Shown here one piece after another: positions 1 to 11,639 of a stretch of DNA of 64,000 bases. The notes below the pieces were generated by a model, which searched no databases, was not told where the DNA came from, and was given only the letters and a program-made list of their open reading frames with translations. Source of the stretch: Cordilura impudica. Taxonomy: Eukaryota; Arthropoda; Insecta; Diptera; Scathophagidae. The translations under genes were made by a program, and so were the position numbers. Within the stretch, counting starts at the first letter, position 1. The number at the start of each line of letters is the position of its first letter. The stretch covers positions 20,329,048 through 20,393,047 of the forward strand of contig OY821517.1 of assembly GCA_963682025.1 (NCBI GenBank). Direction: 5' to 3'.

Positions 1-600
1 ACCTGTCAAACCAACCCTAACACAGGTCTGTACTGAGTACAGTACAGAGCTAAAGAACCAGAAACAAATAGCGGCGTGTGTGCATAGCCCGCCGACGCTC
101 ACGAGCACAACCAACCACATTCAAAAACAGTAACAGTAACAGCACCGACTTTTTAAATATCTACCTTTACTCTATGATAAATATTTCTGGATCCAAGCAT
201 ACCCCCAGTCTGAAATTTTTTGGAACTTTAGGGAAGGAACCAATCTTAAACATATATTTTTTTCAGATTTTTAAAATTGTCGTTTTTACAGCTATAGCCT
301 CCCGAATTATAGGTCAAGAGATGTGACATTGGACCTTTCCAAAAAAAAAATTATGTTGTATATTAAATTAAAGGTAATTAATTAACCTTTGAAATGCAGC
401 CTTGATGAGTTGCGTAACTATAATACTTTTCAAGAAAATGATAATTAAGTAAGTACAACTTTGTAAATTTTGACCTTTTTTTACGATTTTCAAGACCACA
501 TATTTCCGGATACAGAAGTGCCAGTGCCCTCAAACTTTGCACTTATTTTAGTTCTATAATAATCTGTCTTCTGTCAATTTGGAGAAGGTAGTGTACACCC
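1..600. other. AT-rich DNA, nothing recognised
   Basis: I see no gene, terminal repeat or RNA structure I can name. One short open frame here (78-326) has no recognisable motif and AT-rich composition, so I do not call it. Confidence 0.4.
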
Positions 601-601
601 A

Positions 602-1550
602 TTGGTTGATTTGACATGGAATTACCCATATATTATTCCGTTATTCAAATTCGGTTGTAAGTCTGATGTAAAAAGCTATAGAGGAATTGCCAAACTTAGT
701 TCAATTTCCAAACTTTTCGAGAGATTCATCACAGACTACCTGAGCCATAAGGTGTCATCTTTAATATCACCGTTTCAGCATGGCTTTCGGAAGGGTTGCT
801 CAACTATAACTAATCTTTTACAATTAACTACTTTAGTCAACCGAGGATTTGCAAATAGTAAACAAACTGATGCCATAAACACCGACTTTAGCAAGGCGTT
901 TGATAAAGTTAACCATGATCTTCTTTTAAAAAAATTAAATTTGTTGGGGTTTACTCCCAATAGTCTAAAATGGATCAAGTCTTACTTATGTGATAGACAG
1001 CAGAATATTAAATATAAAAATAAAACACCTAAAAATATAAATGTCCTTTCGGGAGTTCCGCAAGGCAGCCATCTGGGTCCAATTCTTTTTTCCTTATTTA
1101 TAAACGATCTCCCGAACAGTATAAAATTTTGCAATATATTGATGTGTGCTGATGATGTTAATATATTCCTCACCTACAATGAAATGAGTTATCACTTATA
1201 TCTACAGATGGAGCTTGATAACTTCTATACGTGTTGCAATATAAACTTAGTGGGAGTGAATATGAAAAAATGTAAATAAATGTATTTTCAAGAAGAAACT
1301 ATAAAAATGTAAACTACTCCTTGAGTGGACAACTGTTGATAGTAGTTCATACTTTTCTGGATCTGTGGATTGTGTTTGATGAAAAACTGAGTTTCATTTC
1401 ACATATCAATATGATGGTCAATAAAGCTAGCGGTGTACTGGCCTTTATTAAGCGATGATCCCTATATCACTATACAGTTACATACATCCCTCGTAAGACC
1501 TATACTTGTATATAGCTCAATTCTCTGGGATCCTTCTGTTTGCGGTTTTT
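602..1550 (+). pseudogene. LINE reverse transcriptase fragment (Jockey/CR1-like)
   Basis: The open part (602-1279) encodes RT-palm landmarks in order: an F-x-KAFDKVNH block carrying the first catalytic Asp, SGVPQGS-LGPILF-LFINDLP, and a CADDVNIF block in place of the usual YADD. A stop follows at 1279. Downstream, in a shifted frame near 1360-1450, the typical LINE thumb phrase D-x-x-V-FDEKLSFISHIN is still readable, so the copy was longer and is now broken by stops and frameshifts. Neither the endonuclease nor ORF1 is present; this is a 5'-truncated, dead copy. The Jockey/CR1-type clade is inferred from the SGVPQGS style. Confidence 0.82.
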
Positions 1551-1585
1551 TCCTGGAATCCGGCGACAAATTTGCCATCTTACAC

Positions 1586-2079
1586 GGTGTCTGGACTAGC
1601 TATAATTTATGACAATGTCCACGTTCAAGTCAGAGAAACAAAATGAGAGAAAACGCGAAGTGGGTAAATTATGTTTAGACATTTCATTTCCAAAATGTCT
1701 TTGAACCGTGCACAACAGAAATGTGTTATTGTATTCAATGGTTTAAAAGAGTTACAAAAATTCAAAATACAAATTGAAGAAGATAAAAACGAATGAAAAA
1801 GCCCGAGATTTTAGGTCAATCCTTTTTTAGTTCCACAAGCATTCGTATTCGCGCTATATATTAATGAAATTAATAATTTCGCTTTTATTTAATTTAAGTT
1901 GCGCCATTTTAAAATACTTAAACGTCAAAATCGAATGAAATTTCAAATAAATGGGTGAATTTATGACAGACTTTCTGTCATGGCAAAAAGTTGTATTTTT
2001 TAGTCATGACATGAACATTAGCGGTCTCAACTAGCCATTGACTTGAACATTGTCATCAATTATGGCTAGTCGAGACACC
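1586..2079. mobile_element. Non-autonomous TIR element (MITE)
   Basis: The ends are inverted copies: the left begins GGTGTCTGGACTAGC and the right ends GCTAGTCGAGACACC. Similarity runs inward about 40 bp through TATAATTTATGACAATGT versus its complement near 2045-2065. No transposase frame lies between. I could not fix a TSD, so the superfamily is open. Confidence 0.6.
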
Positions 2080-2207
2080 TTGTTATGCCAATAGACTAGC
2101 GTTAATTAAATTGCCAACACCTAAGAGCCGTAAACCCATGCTCAATGTGTTGTTTTTGCTAAATCTGATTAATGGTGATGTATCATCAAAATTCCTGTTA
2201 CGCAATA

Positions 2208-2584
2208 TCTCTAATATTAATAGGCTAGGCGATTTCTTGTGAACGATGTTTTGTTCTACCGTTTTATTCCGATTTTGACCAAACGTATATTATTTGAAAG
2301 GTATTTCTTTTTAGCCGTTTTGAAGATTTACAGATTTTTAAATTTTTTCCTTTATTTTGAGTGAATTGCATTTAAAGTTGCTACTAACACATACATATAA
2401 TTATAAAATGTTATGTGTGTGTTTATTAAATTTGTTAATGTGTTTGTAATAAAAATGAGTTCGTTTTTTGTGTTGATTTGTGAATTGGCTACAATTGATT
2501 AGCATACCTTAAGGGTCTTTATTTAATGAAAAACTAAAATTTTCTAGAATTTGTACTCGAATTTCGAGGGCTGGAATGGGCTAG
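2208..2584 (+). mobile_element. Non-autonomous Helitron, family 1, copy 1
   Basis: It starts with TCTCTAATATTAATAGGCTA after an A and ends with CTAG before a T, as expected for Helitron insertion between A and T. About 10 bp before the 3' end lies the short hairpin CTCGAATTTCGAG. The body is shared with copies at 4084, 12712, 41665, 43546, 52897 and 63793. It is about 377 bp with no Rep/helicase coding. Confidence 0.85.
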
Positions 2585-2889
2585 TTTCATTTAATGTTCC
2601 TCAGCGACCTACGCGTTACTTTCATCCACTCTCAATTCCAATTTTCCGTAGCAACTATGCCAACGCCGATCCGTTAAGAAGATTATTTACTAACTTTATT
2701 GATTTGTACCAATTGATGATTATTCTCCAACCATTAATATTGTAAATCGTAACATTATTCTGTACTTAAACCGTTAAATTTAAAAATTAGTCATTTCATA
2801 TGGTAAAATTGTTTATATTATATTTTCCAATTTAGAGTCTGTAAGGATTTATTCCATAGACTAAAATAAAATTAAAAATTGACTAAATA

Positions 2890-3110
2890 AATGAGTTCAT
2901 ATTATGATGTCCGTCTGTCCGTCTGTGAAAATTACGATCACGCCCTCTATAGGTTAGCTAGGTTGCTCATTTTCAGAAAAAAAAAAAATGTTGACATCAT
3001 GAGCAGGTTACTGTTTAAAATGATCGCAATATTTTCAACAGGTCCCAAGATTTCAATGAAAATGTAACTCTTGAAAAAAATACGATTTTTGTTTGTAGTA
3101 GCGTTTGCTT
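2890..3110 (-). repeat. Mini-me-like element, second family, fragment
   Basis: A GTCCGTCTGTCCGTCTGTG core is followed by GAAAATTACGATCACGCC. This is the complement of the core of the copy at 28855-29172, and the flanks also match in patches (GGTTGCTC, AACTCTTGAAAAAA). It lacks both ends. Confidence 0.5.
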
Positions 3111-3149
3111 GATTAGTGCATTTGTATACTTATGGGTCAGATGTCATAA

Positions 3150-4083
3150 GAGTTATTAGTTATTATTAGGCTGCCATCGCCGCACTTTTTTAACGTTACC
3201 TCCAAGTATATAAAAAAAATCGTCAATATGAAAGAAAAATAGCAATAAAATAGTACATTTTCATAACAAATTGCCCTAAATGTTTATGAAAATTTAAAAA
3301 AAAATATACACAGATATTAGTAAAAATAAAAATTTGTCAGAAATTTATAATTTTTGGTACACATTAGATGAGAAGAGTTTTTGTAAAAAAACTTCCAGAT
3401 TAGAAATTTTCAGCTTCTTCAATATGTTCCCTATTAAATACGTTTAAAGGTAACAAAGAGAGAAAAATTCACTACGCCTGGCAATTCTACTCTAGGCCTC
3501 ACTCAATTTATTGTTACTAACTCATTCAATTGTTTGACGAAGAACTCCTGAATCAGAATTTATCAATTTATTTTTATGTTATATTTTTGAAATTTTATAC
3601 AACACCCTTAAACTAATTAAATTTTTCTTTAATCATGGAATAAAATCTTAACTATATTAAAAATTACTAAAGTTAGGAAAATACATTATTAACATTCTTT
3701 TGTCCCGATATGAAAAATTGTGAAAAATTCCAAGATCCTCGTCATTTATATTATCTAGGTTGAGTCTAATTATTTAAATATATGTTTAGAAAATGTAATC
3801 CTTTGAAACCTTGAAGACCTTTAAAAACGAAACAAGATCACGAACTGAAAAACTATAAGCACAGTATTGCTTGGTGCGTGTACAGCTAAATTTTTGTTTT
3901 GTTTTTTGTCGGACTGTATATTGAGTTAATAAAAGTTCATATGTATTGGAATACAAAATACAAGATAAAAATGAAAAGCTTTAAATGATAAAAGAAGTAC
4001 ATAAGCAGTACTTTTAAAAATACTTCTAAAAAAATTAGAATATCAATAATTTATCATGACATCATAAGTAGCATTATTTGCAA
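3150..4083. other. AT-rich intervening DNA
   Basis: Many poly(A)/poly(T) tracts occur, with no frame, terminal repeat or RNA structure I can support. Confidence 0.4.
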
Positions 4084-4425
4084 CTAGCAGATTCCAGCCC
4101 TCGGAATTCGAGTGCAAATTCTAGGAAATTTTATTTTTTCATTAAATAAAGACCCTAAAAGTAGGCTAATTAACTAAAGCCAATTCACAAATCAACACAA
4201 AAAACAAACTCATTATTATTACAAACACATTAACAAATTTAATTAACACACACATAGCATTGTATAATTGTATGTATGTGTTAGTAGCAAATTTAAATGC
4301 AATTTACTCAAAACAAAGGAAAAAATTTCAAAATCTGTAAATCTGCAAAATGGCTAAAGAGAAATACCTTTCAAATAATATACGTTTGGTCAAAATCGGG
4401 ATAAAACATCGGTCACAAGAAAGCC
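4084..4425 (-). mobile_element. Helitron family 1, copy 2
   Basis: Read on the minus strand it ends ...GAATCTGCTAG with the next base T, preceded by the family hairpin in altered form (CTCGAATTCCGAG). The body matches the other copies. The 5' end is eroded: similarity stops at TTTCTTGTGACCGATG and the TCTATAATATT start is missing. Confidence 0.8.
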
Positions 4426-4814
4426 ATACACCACAACTTCCGTCATATGTTAGCCCATGCTAAGTTCTTTGGTGAAGATCTAATTATTCACTACAGCCGG
4501 ATTGAAAAATAAAATCACTTCTAGGGCTTGCAATACCGGACCAAAACTTCAAAACCGGTATTTCGGTATTTCATTATATTAACACCGCGATCTCGGTATT
4601 AATAATGGTATTTAAAATAACAAAAAAAGCTACTACACTGCAAAAAATATAAAGAATAGCTTCACAACTTTTCTTATTTTTCTAATCAATGGACACATCT
4701 GTTCATGAATAGTTAAACAGTAAATTGTATTGTTTTCTTGAAGTATGGCTTTGCAATTATCACCAAGATCACTATCATTTTCATCACTTGTAAACAGGGT
4801 ACCATCTTCGTTAG

Positions 4815-4980
4815 AATTAGAATTTTTTTAAAGCCTAGTTCCGCGAAGCCGAGTAGCTTGTCTGCATATTCTAATTTTTTGGCTAGTTTTTGCAGCGACA
4901 GACCAAAGCCTCTGGTGGGAATCGAACCCACGACCCCCGCATGATTGGTGAGCACGCTACCTACTCACATACCGGCGCGC
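4815..4980 (-). repeat. tRNA-derived (SINE-like) insert within the hAT element
   Basis: Read on the minus strand from 4980 there is a tRNA-like head: an A-box-like TGTGAGTAGGTAGC and a canonical B-box GGGTTCGATTCCCACC, followed by about 100 nt of unrelated tail with A-runs. The transposase reading is interrupted on one side at ...MSDTEQ and resumes at NEDGTLF on the other, so this segment was inserted. I could not fix its TSD. A SINE is likely; an inserted tRNA fragment is the alternative. The tRNA isotype is not secure. Confidence 0.55.
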
Positions 4981-5425
4981 TTTGTTCTGTATCAGACATA
5001 TTTGTGGCGTTCAGTTCATCTTCATTTTCTAAATTTTGGTGTATCATATTTCCATAGAAAACCTTAATGACAGCCAATTGAATTCCATGAACTAAGCAAA
5101 GTTCTTGCCTTGCAAAAATCAATTTTCGAACTTTCGTCATGACAGATGCACCATCGGTTGTAATGCACACGATGTGTCTATTTAAAGAAACTTGGAATAA
5201 TTTAAGCTTTTCTTCAACGAGGGCAATACACTTTTCTGCAGGCAATGATCCTTGCGCGCGAACTAATCCTAGGTTCCAGAAGTTCATGCTGCCAGCATAG
5301 ACATTTATATTTAAATAACGTCGGTTTTTGACCGATGTCCATTCATCAGATATAAGACTAAATCTTTGTCCTAAAGGAATTTGAGATTCTAACTCATATT
5401 TGTACGAATTTTTTCACTGTGCTGC
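4961..5425 (-). pseudogene. hAT transposase fragment
   Basis: On the minus strand the readable protein runs from about 5420 to 4961. It contains ISDEWTS, then LNINVYAG, then VCITTDGASVM and LCLVHGIQLAVIKVFY. These are the conserved Asp-bearing blocks of hAT transposases (the DEWTS block and the T-DGA/H-x-x-QLAV block). Reading fails upstream of 5420 at a TGA, and downstream it is split by the tRNA-like insert. The C-terminal dimerisation region with the catalytic Glu is absent. The role was transposition of the host element; this copy is inactive. Confidence 0.85.
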
Positions 5426-5670
5426 ACAACTAAATATTTTATATAGTTTACAGATTTTGTTATATTTTCATACCCTCTGGCAGCTAAATATATTCTGATA
5501 TCCATGGAAGTGCAAAATATGCTAATTACGTAAAAAAAAATAAAATAGTTAAAGAAAAATTATATAAATGTTAACTAATACCGGATACCGGTATTAAGTG
5601 GTCATTAATACCGGCATTGAAAAAATTTCGGTAATACCGGGATCCCGGTATTGCAAGCCCTAATCACTTC

Positions 5671-6330
5671 ACTTCTTTTGATGATCTTTTCTTGCTACAC
5701 ATTATTTGAAACATATTTATTATTGATAAAATATTATTAAAATCACAGTTTTAAACCATAATTTTTTTTCTAGTCAAACTCATATCATTCTGCTACGTTC
5801 ATTAGGTTTTCCATAACTATCCATCGTGAATACCTCTACGGTTAATTATCTCGTACAATATCATAAATACCAATAAGGAGTACGTTCAATAAATTTACTT
5901 ACGAATGTTTGCAAATTTGTGGTATTTTTGACTACATTCGATTACGAAGATGTTGATGATGTTTAATAAATTAATGAAAATATGTTCCGGGGAATGGATA
6001 AATAATGAATAAATGGATTCTTGATAAAATCATACCACTTAAAATTATACAATATGGAGTGAAGGAGGCATAGCATATTATACATGAACAACAACAAAAA
6101 CAAAAGCAACCAATAAATACAAAAATAATTAGTTAAGAACTAAGACAGCAATTACGTCTAAATGCCATGCAGATGTATTAACACTATTACGGCCAAATAT
6201 GAATAATATTTGGTAAACGGTTTCATTTGTTTGCATTTTGTTATAACTTTTAACATTTTGTTGTATTTTTTTTTTAATAATTCGTATGTATGTTGTAAAA
6301 ACAAATTGATTAGTAAAGCCACAACATTTT
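5671..6330. other. AT-rich intervening DNA
   Basis: No gene or terminal repeat recognised; patches of ACAACAA-type simple sequence near 6085. Confidence 0.4.
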
Positions 6331-7120
6331 TTATACCCTATACCACTATGTGGTTTGGGTATAATGACTTTGTGCTGCTGTTTGTAACAACCAAAAATAT
6401 TTGAACTAGACCCATCTTTAATTATACCGATCGAATCAGAATCACTTTCTGAGTTGATTTAAGAATGTCCGTCCGTCCGTCCGTCCGTCCGTCCGTCTGT
6501 GTGTCCATGTAAAGCTTGTAATCAAACTGCAGGTCGCAAATATGAATATATTTTGATGAAATTTGGTATATAAGCTTTTATCGGCCATGGGATGAACGCT
6601 ATTGAAATTGGTGAGAATCGGTCCATGTTCAGACCTAGCCCCCATACAAATTACCCATATGAAATCGACATAAATTGCCATAAGATCCAAATTGTCATAT
6701 AGATCTTACTCAAATTGGGTCTGTATGCCTTCATTACATCCACTAATGAGTAGTCCAACAATGATCTCTTTGACCCCATATAGAGCTGCTTCCCGATCTT
6801 CACTTAATTCTATTAAAAAACAAAAACATTGCACTGATTCTTCCCAAATTTTGTTTGTATATATTTTTGCAAAATACAAGAGACTTTACCAAACATGATC
6901 AGGATCGGTATATTTTTGGACCTAGTCTCTTTATAGATATAGCATCCGATATGAACTTTTTCATATCTGCAGCCAAAAAAATTAATAAAAATCCCACTCA
7001 AATTTGGTTTTTGCTTATTTTCAATGTCCAGTTACTTGGGCCTAAGAGATAGGGTTTCTAAACGCATGGTATAGGGTATCGTATAGTCGGTCTAGACCGA
7101 CTATAATTTTCTTACTTGTT
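6331..7120 (-). mobile_element. Mini-me/DINE-1-like element, copy A
   Basis: On the minus strand it begins AACAAGTAAGAAAATTATAG, then the palindrome TAGTCGGTCTAGACCGACTA, and ends at the GGGTATA...TATACCC-type inverted motif near 6335-6365. The core holds seven GTCC units plus GTCT (6467-6498). No coding is present; short frames through it are by-products. The architecture fits the mini-me/DINE-1 elements of flies, regarded as Helitron-related and non-autonomous. Confidence 0.82.
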
Positions 7121-7536
7121 TTATTTTTTTTTTTTTTTTGATCAAATCGCAAAAGAAAAGAAATTGGATAGAAAAAAAAATATTTTTAGTGTACAAAACA
7201 GTTTTGTGAAATGTTTTGAAGTAAAAAAAAATTTTAGTTAGCAATCGTAATTAAAGGATTTTGTAAGTACATATGTTGGCCGATTTATTGTTAAAAAGTA
7301 GTTCTGATTTTTAACATGATATGAGCAATATATTATTATTTGTGTAAACGTGAAATACCAAAAAAACCACACCACAATATATTAAGAACAAATATTATCA
7401 ACACAATACGTCTTCATAGAAAATAATTCTAATTTCATTTCAGATGTTTTAATATGAGCAACAAAAAGAACTGATAAAAGTTAAAAAGAGCGTTAAATGA
7501 CAACTATCTGGTATAAGGTATACGAGATATAGGTTC
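7121..7536. other. Spacer between element copies A and B
   Basis: AT-rich with A/T runs; nothing recognised. Confidence 0.4.
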
Positions 7537-8338
7537 CTTTTTATACCTTATACCACTATGTGGTTTGGGTATATTGACTTTGTGCTGCTGTTTGTAACAA
7601 CCAAAAATATTTGACCTAGACCCATCTTTAATTATACCGATCGAATCAGAATCACTTTCTGAGTTGATTTAACAATGTCCGTCCGTCCGTCCGTCCGTCC
7701 GTCCGTCCGTCCGTCTGTGTGTCCATGTAAACCTTGTAATCAAACTGCAGGTCGCAAATATGAATATATATTGATGAAATTTGGTATGTAAGCTTTTATC
7801 GGCCACGTGATGAACGCTGTTGAAATTGGTGAGAATCGGTCCATGTTCAGACCTAGCCCCAATACAAATTACCCCTATGAAATCGACATAAATTCCCATA
7901 AGATCCAAATTGTCATATAGATCTTACTAAAATTAGGTTTATATGCATTCATTACATCTATTAATGAGTGGTCCAAAAATGATCCCTTTGGCCCCATATA
8001 GAGCTGCTTCCCGATCTTCACTTAAATCTATTAAAAAACAAAAATATTGCACTGATTCTTCTCAAATTTTGTTTGTATATATTTTTGCAAAATACAAGAG
8101 AGTTTACCAAACATGATCAGGATCGGTCCATTTTTGGACCTAGTCCCCAAAAAAATATATCATCCGATATGAACTTTTTCATATCTGCAGCCAAAAAAAT
8201 TAATAAAAATCCCACTCAAATTTGGTTTTTGCTTATTTTCTATGTCCAGTTAGTTGGGCCTAAGAGATAGGATTTCTAACCGCATGGTATAGGGTATCGT
8301 ATAGTCCGTCTAGACCGACTATAATTTTCTCACTTGTT
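7537..8338 (-). mobile_element. Mini-me/DINE-1-like element, copy B
   Basis: Near full length and same orientation as copy A. The tetranucleotide core has nine GTCC units followed by GTCT and GTGT. The palindromic end is slightly altered (TAGTCCGTCTAGACCGACTA). Confidence 0.82.
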
Positions 8339-8445
8339 TGTTTTTGATATATCATGTGGGCTTACCACCTCTTGTAAAGAATTCATTTTTAACATTTTAT
8401 CACCACATTGTTTTATTGATAGCAAAAAATATCGCTTAAGCTTAA

Positions 8446-9253
8446 TTTTTATACCCTATACCACTATGTGGTTTGGGTATAATGACTTTGTGCTGCTGTT
8501 TGTAACAACCAAAAATATTTGACCTAGACCCATCTTTAATTATACCGATCGAATCAGAATCACTTTCTGAGTTGATTTAACAATGTCCGTCCGTCCGTCC
8601 GTCCGTCCGTCTGTGTGTCCATGTAAAGCTTGTAATCAAACTGCAGGTCGCAAATATGAATATATTTTGACGAAATTTGGTATATAAGCTTTTATCGGAC
8701 ATGGGATGAACGCTATTGAAATTGGTGAGAATCGGTCCATGTTCAGACCTAGCCGCCATACAAATGACCCCTATGAAATCGACTTAAATTGCCATAAGAT
8801 CCAAATTATCATATGAATCTTAGTCAAATTGGGTTTGTGTGTGTTTATTACATCCACTAATCAGTAGTCCAAAAATGATCCCTATGGGACAAGTCTTAGT
8901 CATAGGCCCCATATAGAGCTGCTTCCCATCTTCACTTAAATCTATCAAAAAACAAAAATATTGCACTGATTCTTCTCAAATTTTGTTTGTATATATTTTT
9001 GCAAAATACAAGAGACCTTACCAAACATGGTCAGGATCGGTCCATTTTTGGGCCTAGTCCCCATATAGATATAGCATCCGATATGGACTTTTTCATATCT
9101 GCAGGCAAAAAAATTTATAAAAATCCCACTCAAATTTGGTTTATGCTTATTTTTTATGTCCAGTTAGTTGGGCCTATAGGGTAGGGTCTCTACACGCATG
9201 GTATAGGGTATCCTATAGTCGGTTTAGACCGTCTATAATTTTCTTACTTGTTT
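8446..9253 (-). mobile_element. Mini-me/DINE-1-like element, copy C
   Basis: Near full length, only about 108 bp after copy B and in the same orientation. The core has six GTCC units plus GTCT. It keeps a short segment (CTATGGGACAAGTCTTAGTCAT) that copies A and B lack but the 17.2-kb copy also has, so it is not a recent tandem duplicate of B. Confidence 0.82.
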
Positions 9254-10140
9254 AATTTTTGTGTGGTAGCTGTAAATGTTGTTATTGTAATGTGTTTCTA
9301 GAATTTTCTTACATTAGGCATGGGATAGTGCACGAATTTTTGATTTAGAAACGTTAAAATCTCTTATTTTGTGAGGTTCGGAAAAAACTCCATAAGCCAA
9401 AATATGGTTTGGGTAGCACGAGGGCAAGTTGAGCTCAAAGTGGCGGCAAAAATAAAAAAAAAATTTATAAACAAAACTCCATAACTGCCATAGGGCGGTA
9501 GGAAATTTCGCCCAAAAAAATCCATACAAAATTGGGTTAAATTGAATATGAAAAAACACCCAAATTTATTGGGTTTTTTTTCGTTATTTTTGGGCTTAAT
9601 TTCGTGTAATAAAATTGGGTAATTTTTCATTACGAAAAATCACCAAAAAATATTATATGAAAAATGGCCCAAAATTGTTCCATTTGGAGTTTTCAAACAA
9701 CTGTTGATTACTTTGATGAAAAGGTAAGTAAGTCTTTATCTATAAATAAGAAGGATTAGTTTTGTTTGGTTGTAAATACTTTGTACATAAAATATATGTA
9801 CAGAAACAAACTGAAAATGAAAAATTTTTAAAAAAAATCGCACGATTTTTGGACAAAATAAAGAATTTTTTGGGGAAAAAGCGCATAAAGAAATTTAAAA
9901 ACAGAAACTAAAAATGAAAAATTTTTACAAAAAATCGCGCGATTTGTCAAAAGCAAAAACTAAAAGTATAAAATGTTTACAAAAACTTGTGCGATTCTCA
10001 TTCTCCGCAATAGAAACAAAATGAATCAATATATCTTACAAGTTACTTTAAAAACGCTATTGTTTTTTCCCAACAGATATTTCCCTTCATATATGTTTTA
10101 ATGGATAAAAAAAACCAAAAAGTGTTACGATAATATATTT
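9254..10140. repeat. Low-complexity DNA with degenerate tandem units
   Basis: Between about 9800 and 10005 a unit with AAACTxAAAATGAAAAATTTTTACAAAAAATCGCxCGATT recurs three times with decreasing similarity. No gene recognised. Confidence 0.45.
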
Positions 10141-10159
10141 AATTTGGAGGCATACAGTT

Positions 10160-10440
10160 TCATGACCGACTTTGAAACTGCATTGCAAAGTTCTATAAAA
10201 AAAAATTTCCTAACGCAAAACACTGCGGTTGTTGGTTTCATTTCTACCAAACAATTAGGCGCAATCTCCCAATACAGTATTGTTGCCTTGCCGTCATTTG
10301 AAATACTGCAATGAGTGCGTACTTTAAATTGCAGGCAAAAAGTTTGGCTGAAGGCTTAAACCAGTACTTCTGTCCATACTGTCGCCAAGCTGCTGGAGAA
10401 GCAATGAATGTTTTCATTGGAAAATAAAGAACATTTTTCA
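10160..10440 (+). pseudogene. MULE-type transposase scrap
   Basis: The frame reads FMTDFETALQSSIKKNF, resembling the TDFE-x-AL segment of MULE-type transposases. Switching frame near 10235 gives a GFHFYQTIRRN-like phrase, where the family has a CxFHF-Q block. The end reads CRQAAGEAMNVFIGK. Only the middle of the catalytic core is present and it is frameshifted. The call rests on short motifs, so it is tentative. Confidence 0.45.
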
Positions 10441-11460
10441 TAAATTCGGTGATTTTTATTTTATTTTGGGCAAAAAAACGTTTTTCATATTTGGGTGATT
10501 TTTCGTTTCTTTTTTGGGTTGTTTCTCCTTTTTTTTTTTGGCGAAATTTCGTATTTTTTTTTTGGGCGATTTTTCATTTTTTTTTTTTTTGGCGATTTTT
10601 CTTTGGGCGATATTTCCTAACGCCCTGCTAGTGTGGCAAAATGTAGGACCGATCCCATTTAGTTTTTCCTGTTCGACATGTTTTACGAACATAAATACTC
10701 CTACCTCCATTATTTTGGGCTCCCATAAAAACTTTAAAATTGTATGAAACTGGCCCTCGCAACTCCTTACAGCAACCTAGATGGGTCAAATGTATGACTG
10801 GCTGCCATTAGATTTCCACAAATTTTGCAGAACATACATACCCTCTCCCTCCTATCGTTAATGGGGCTCTTATCTAAAATTTATATATCAGACTCGATAT
10901 ATATATAGAGAAAAATTTCTATAAAATGTATGACCGACCCCTGCCAAATTTCTCCTTAAGGGAGCTCTCAAATGCACACTTTTTTTTTATAAAATCGAGA
11001 AGTTTGATTCAGTTTTTAATATATGATGTACTAGTACGCCCTGTCGCGCTTCGTTGCGAATTATTGCGACTTATTGGATATATCCTATATCAAAATATCC
11101 TACGATAAGATACTACATTTTACTTATTTTATATTTTCTATTCGGTGCAAAAATTATCAAATTTTTCGGCGTTCCTACATGGTTTTTCCAACACTTAACT
11201 ACTGGCCTTGAATTTAGAATATCATTAGGCAGCAATTTTTCATTTTAGCGATTTTTGATTTTAGTGATTTTTGATGATGATGATTTTTCATTTTAGCGAT
11301 TTTTGATTTTAGTGATTTTTGATTTTGCCCATTTTTGATTTTGAAGATTCTTGTCTTTGGTGATTTTTATTTTTTGCGACTTTTTAGTTTTTGTGATTTT
11401 TGATTTTGGCGATTTTTAATTTTGTCGAGTTTTGAACTTGGCGATTCCGCCCGTATTTTC
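10441..11460. repeat. Low-complexity T/G-rich tracts
   Basis: Two stretches (10445-10620 and 11240-11450) are built from degenerate units such as TTTTGGGCGATTTTTC and TGATTTTAGTGATTTT. Open frames across them are phenylalanine-rich artefacts. The piece between shows no gene. Confidence 0.55.
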
Positions 11461-11639
11461 TACGACTACTCACTAGAGTCTATTCGCGGAAAGATTCAGA
11501 AATTTCCTAATATAATTAAAATGTAAGTGTAAGGTTTCCAAATATATTGAAGATAAACCAGTTTCAATATGCAGCATATAATTGGTAGTATTTATGGGAA
11601 GATATAATATTTTATTAAGGAAATATCTTAGCAATTTTT

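Larger units (their letters stand above)
4522..5662 (-). mobile_element. hAT DNA transposon, defective, exact TSD
   Basis: Termini are inverted: left TAGGGCTTGCAATACCGG, right CCGGTATTGCAAGCCCTA. The flanks are identical 8-bp direct repeats ATCACTTC (4514-4521 and 5663-5670), the hAT hallmark. Motifs built on ATACCGG recur inside both ends. The 1141-bp element carries part of a minus-strand transposase and a tRNA-like insertion. It cannot be autonomous because the transposase is partial and broken. Confidence 0.92.

Noticed and set aside
2900..2935. Short repeats considered as a CRISPR array (also GTCC arrays at 6.4-8.6 kb)
   Set aside because: These are continuous tetranucleotide microsatellites with no spacers, and the window is eukaryotic.
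4713..4955. 80-codon frame with a GSIPTRG phrase, and the overlapping plus-strand LVGIEPTTPA
   Set aside because: These peptides are the usual translation of a tRNA T-arm; the segment is the tRNA-like insert in the hAT element.
6442..6690. RTDGRTDGRT-type frames in mini-me copies
   Set aside because: Translation of the (GTCC)n microsatellite; recurs in each copy with different lengths.
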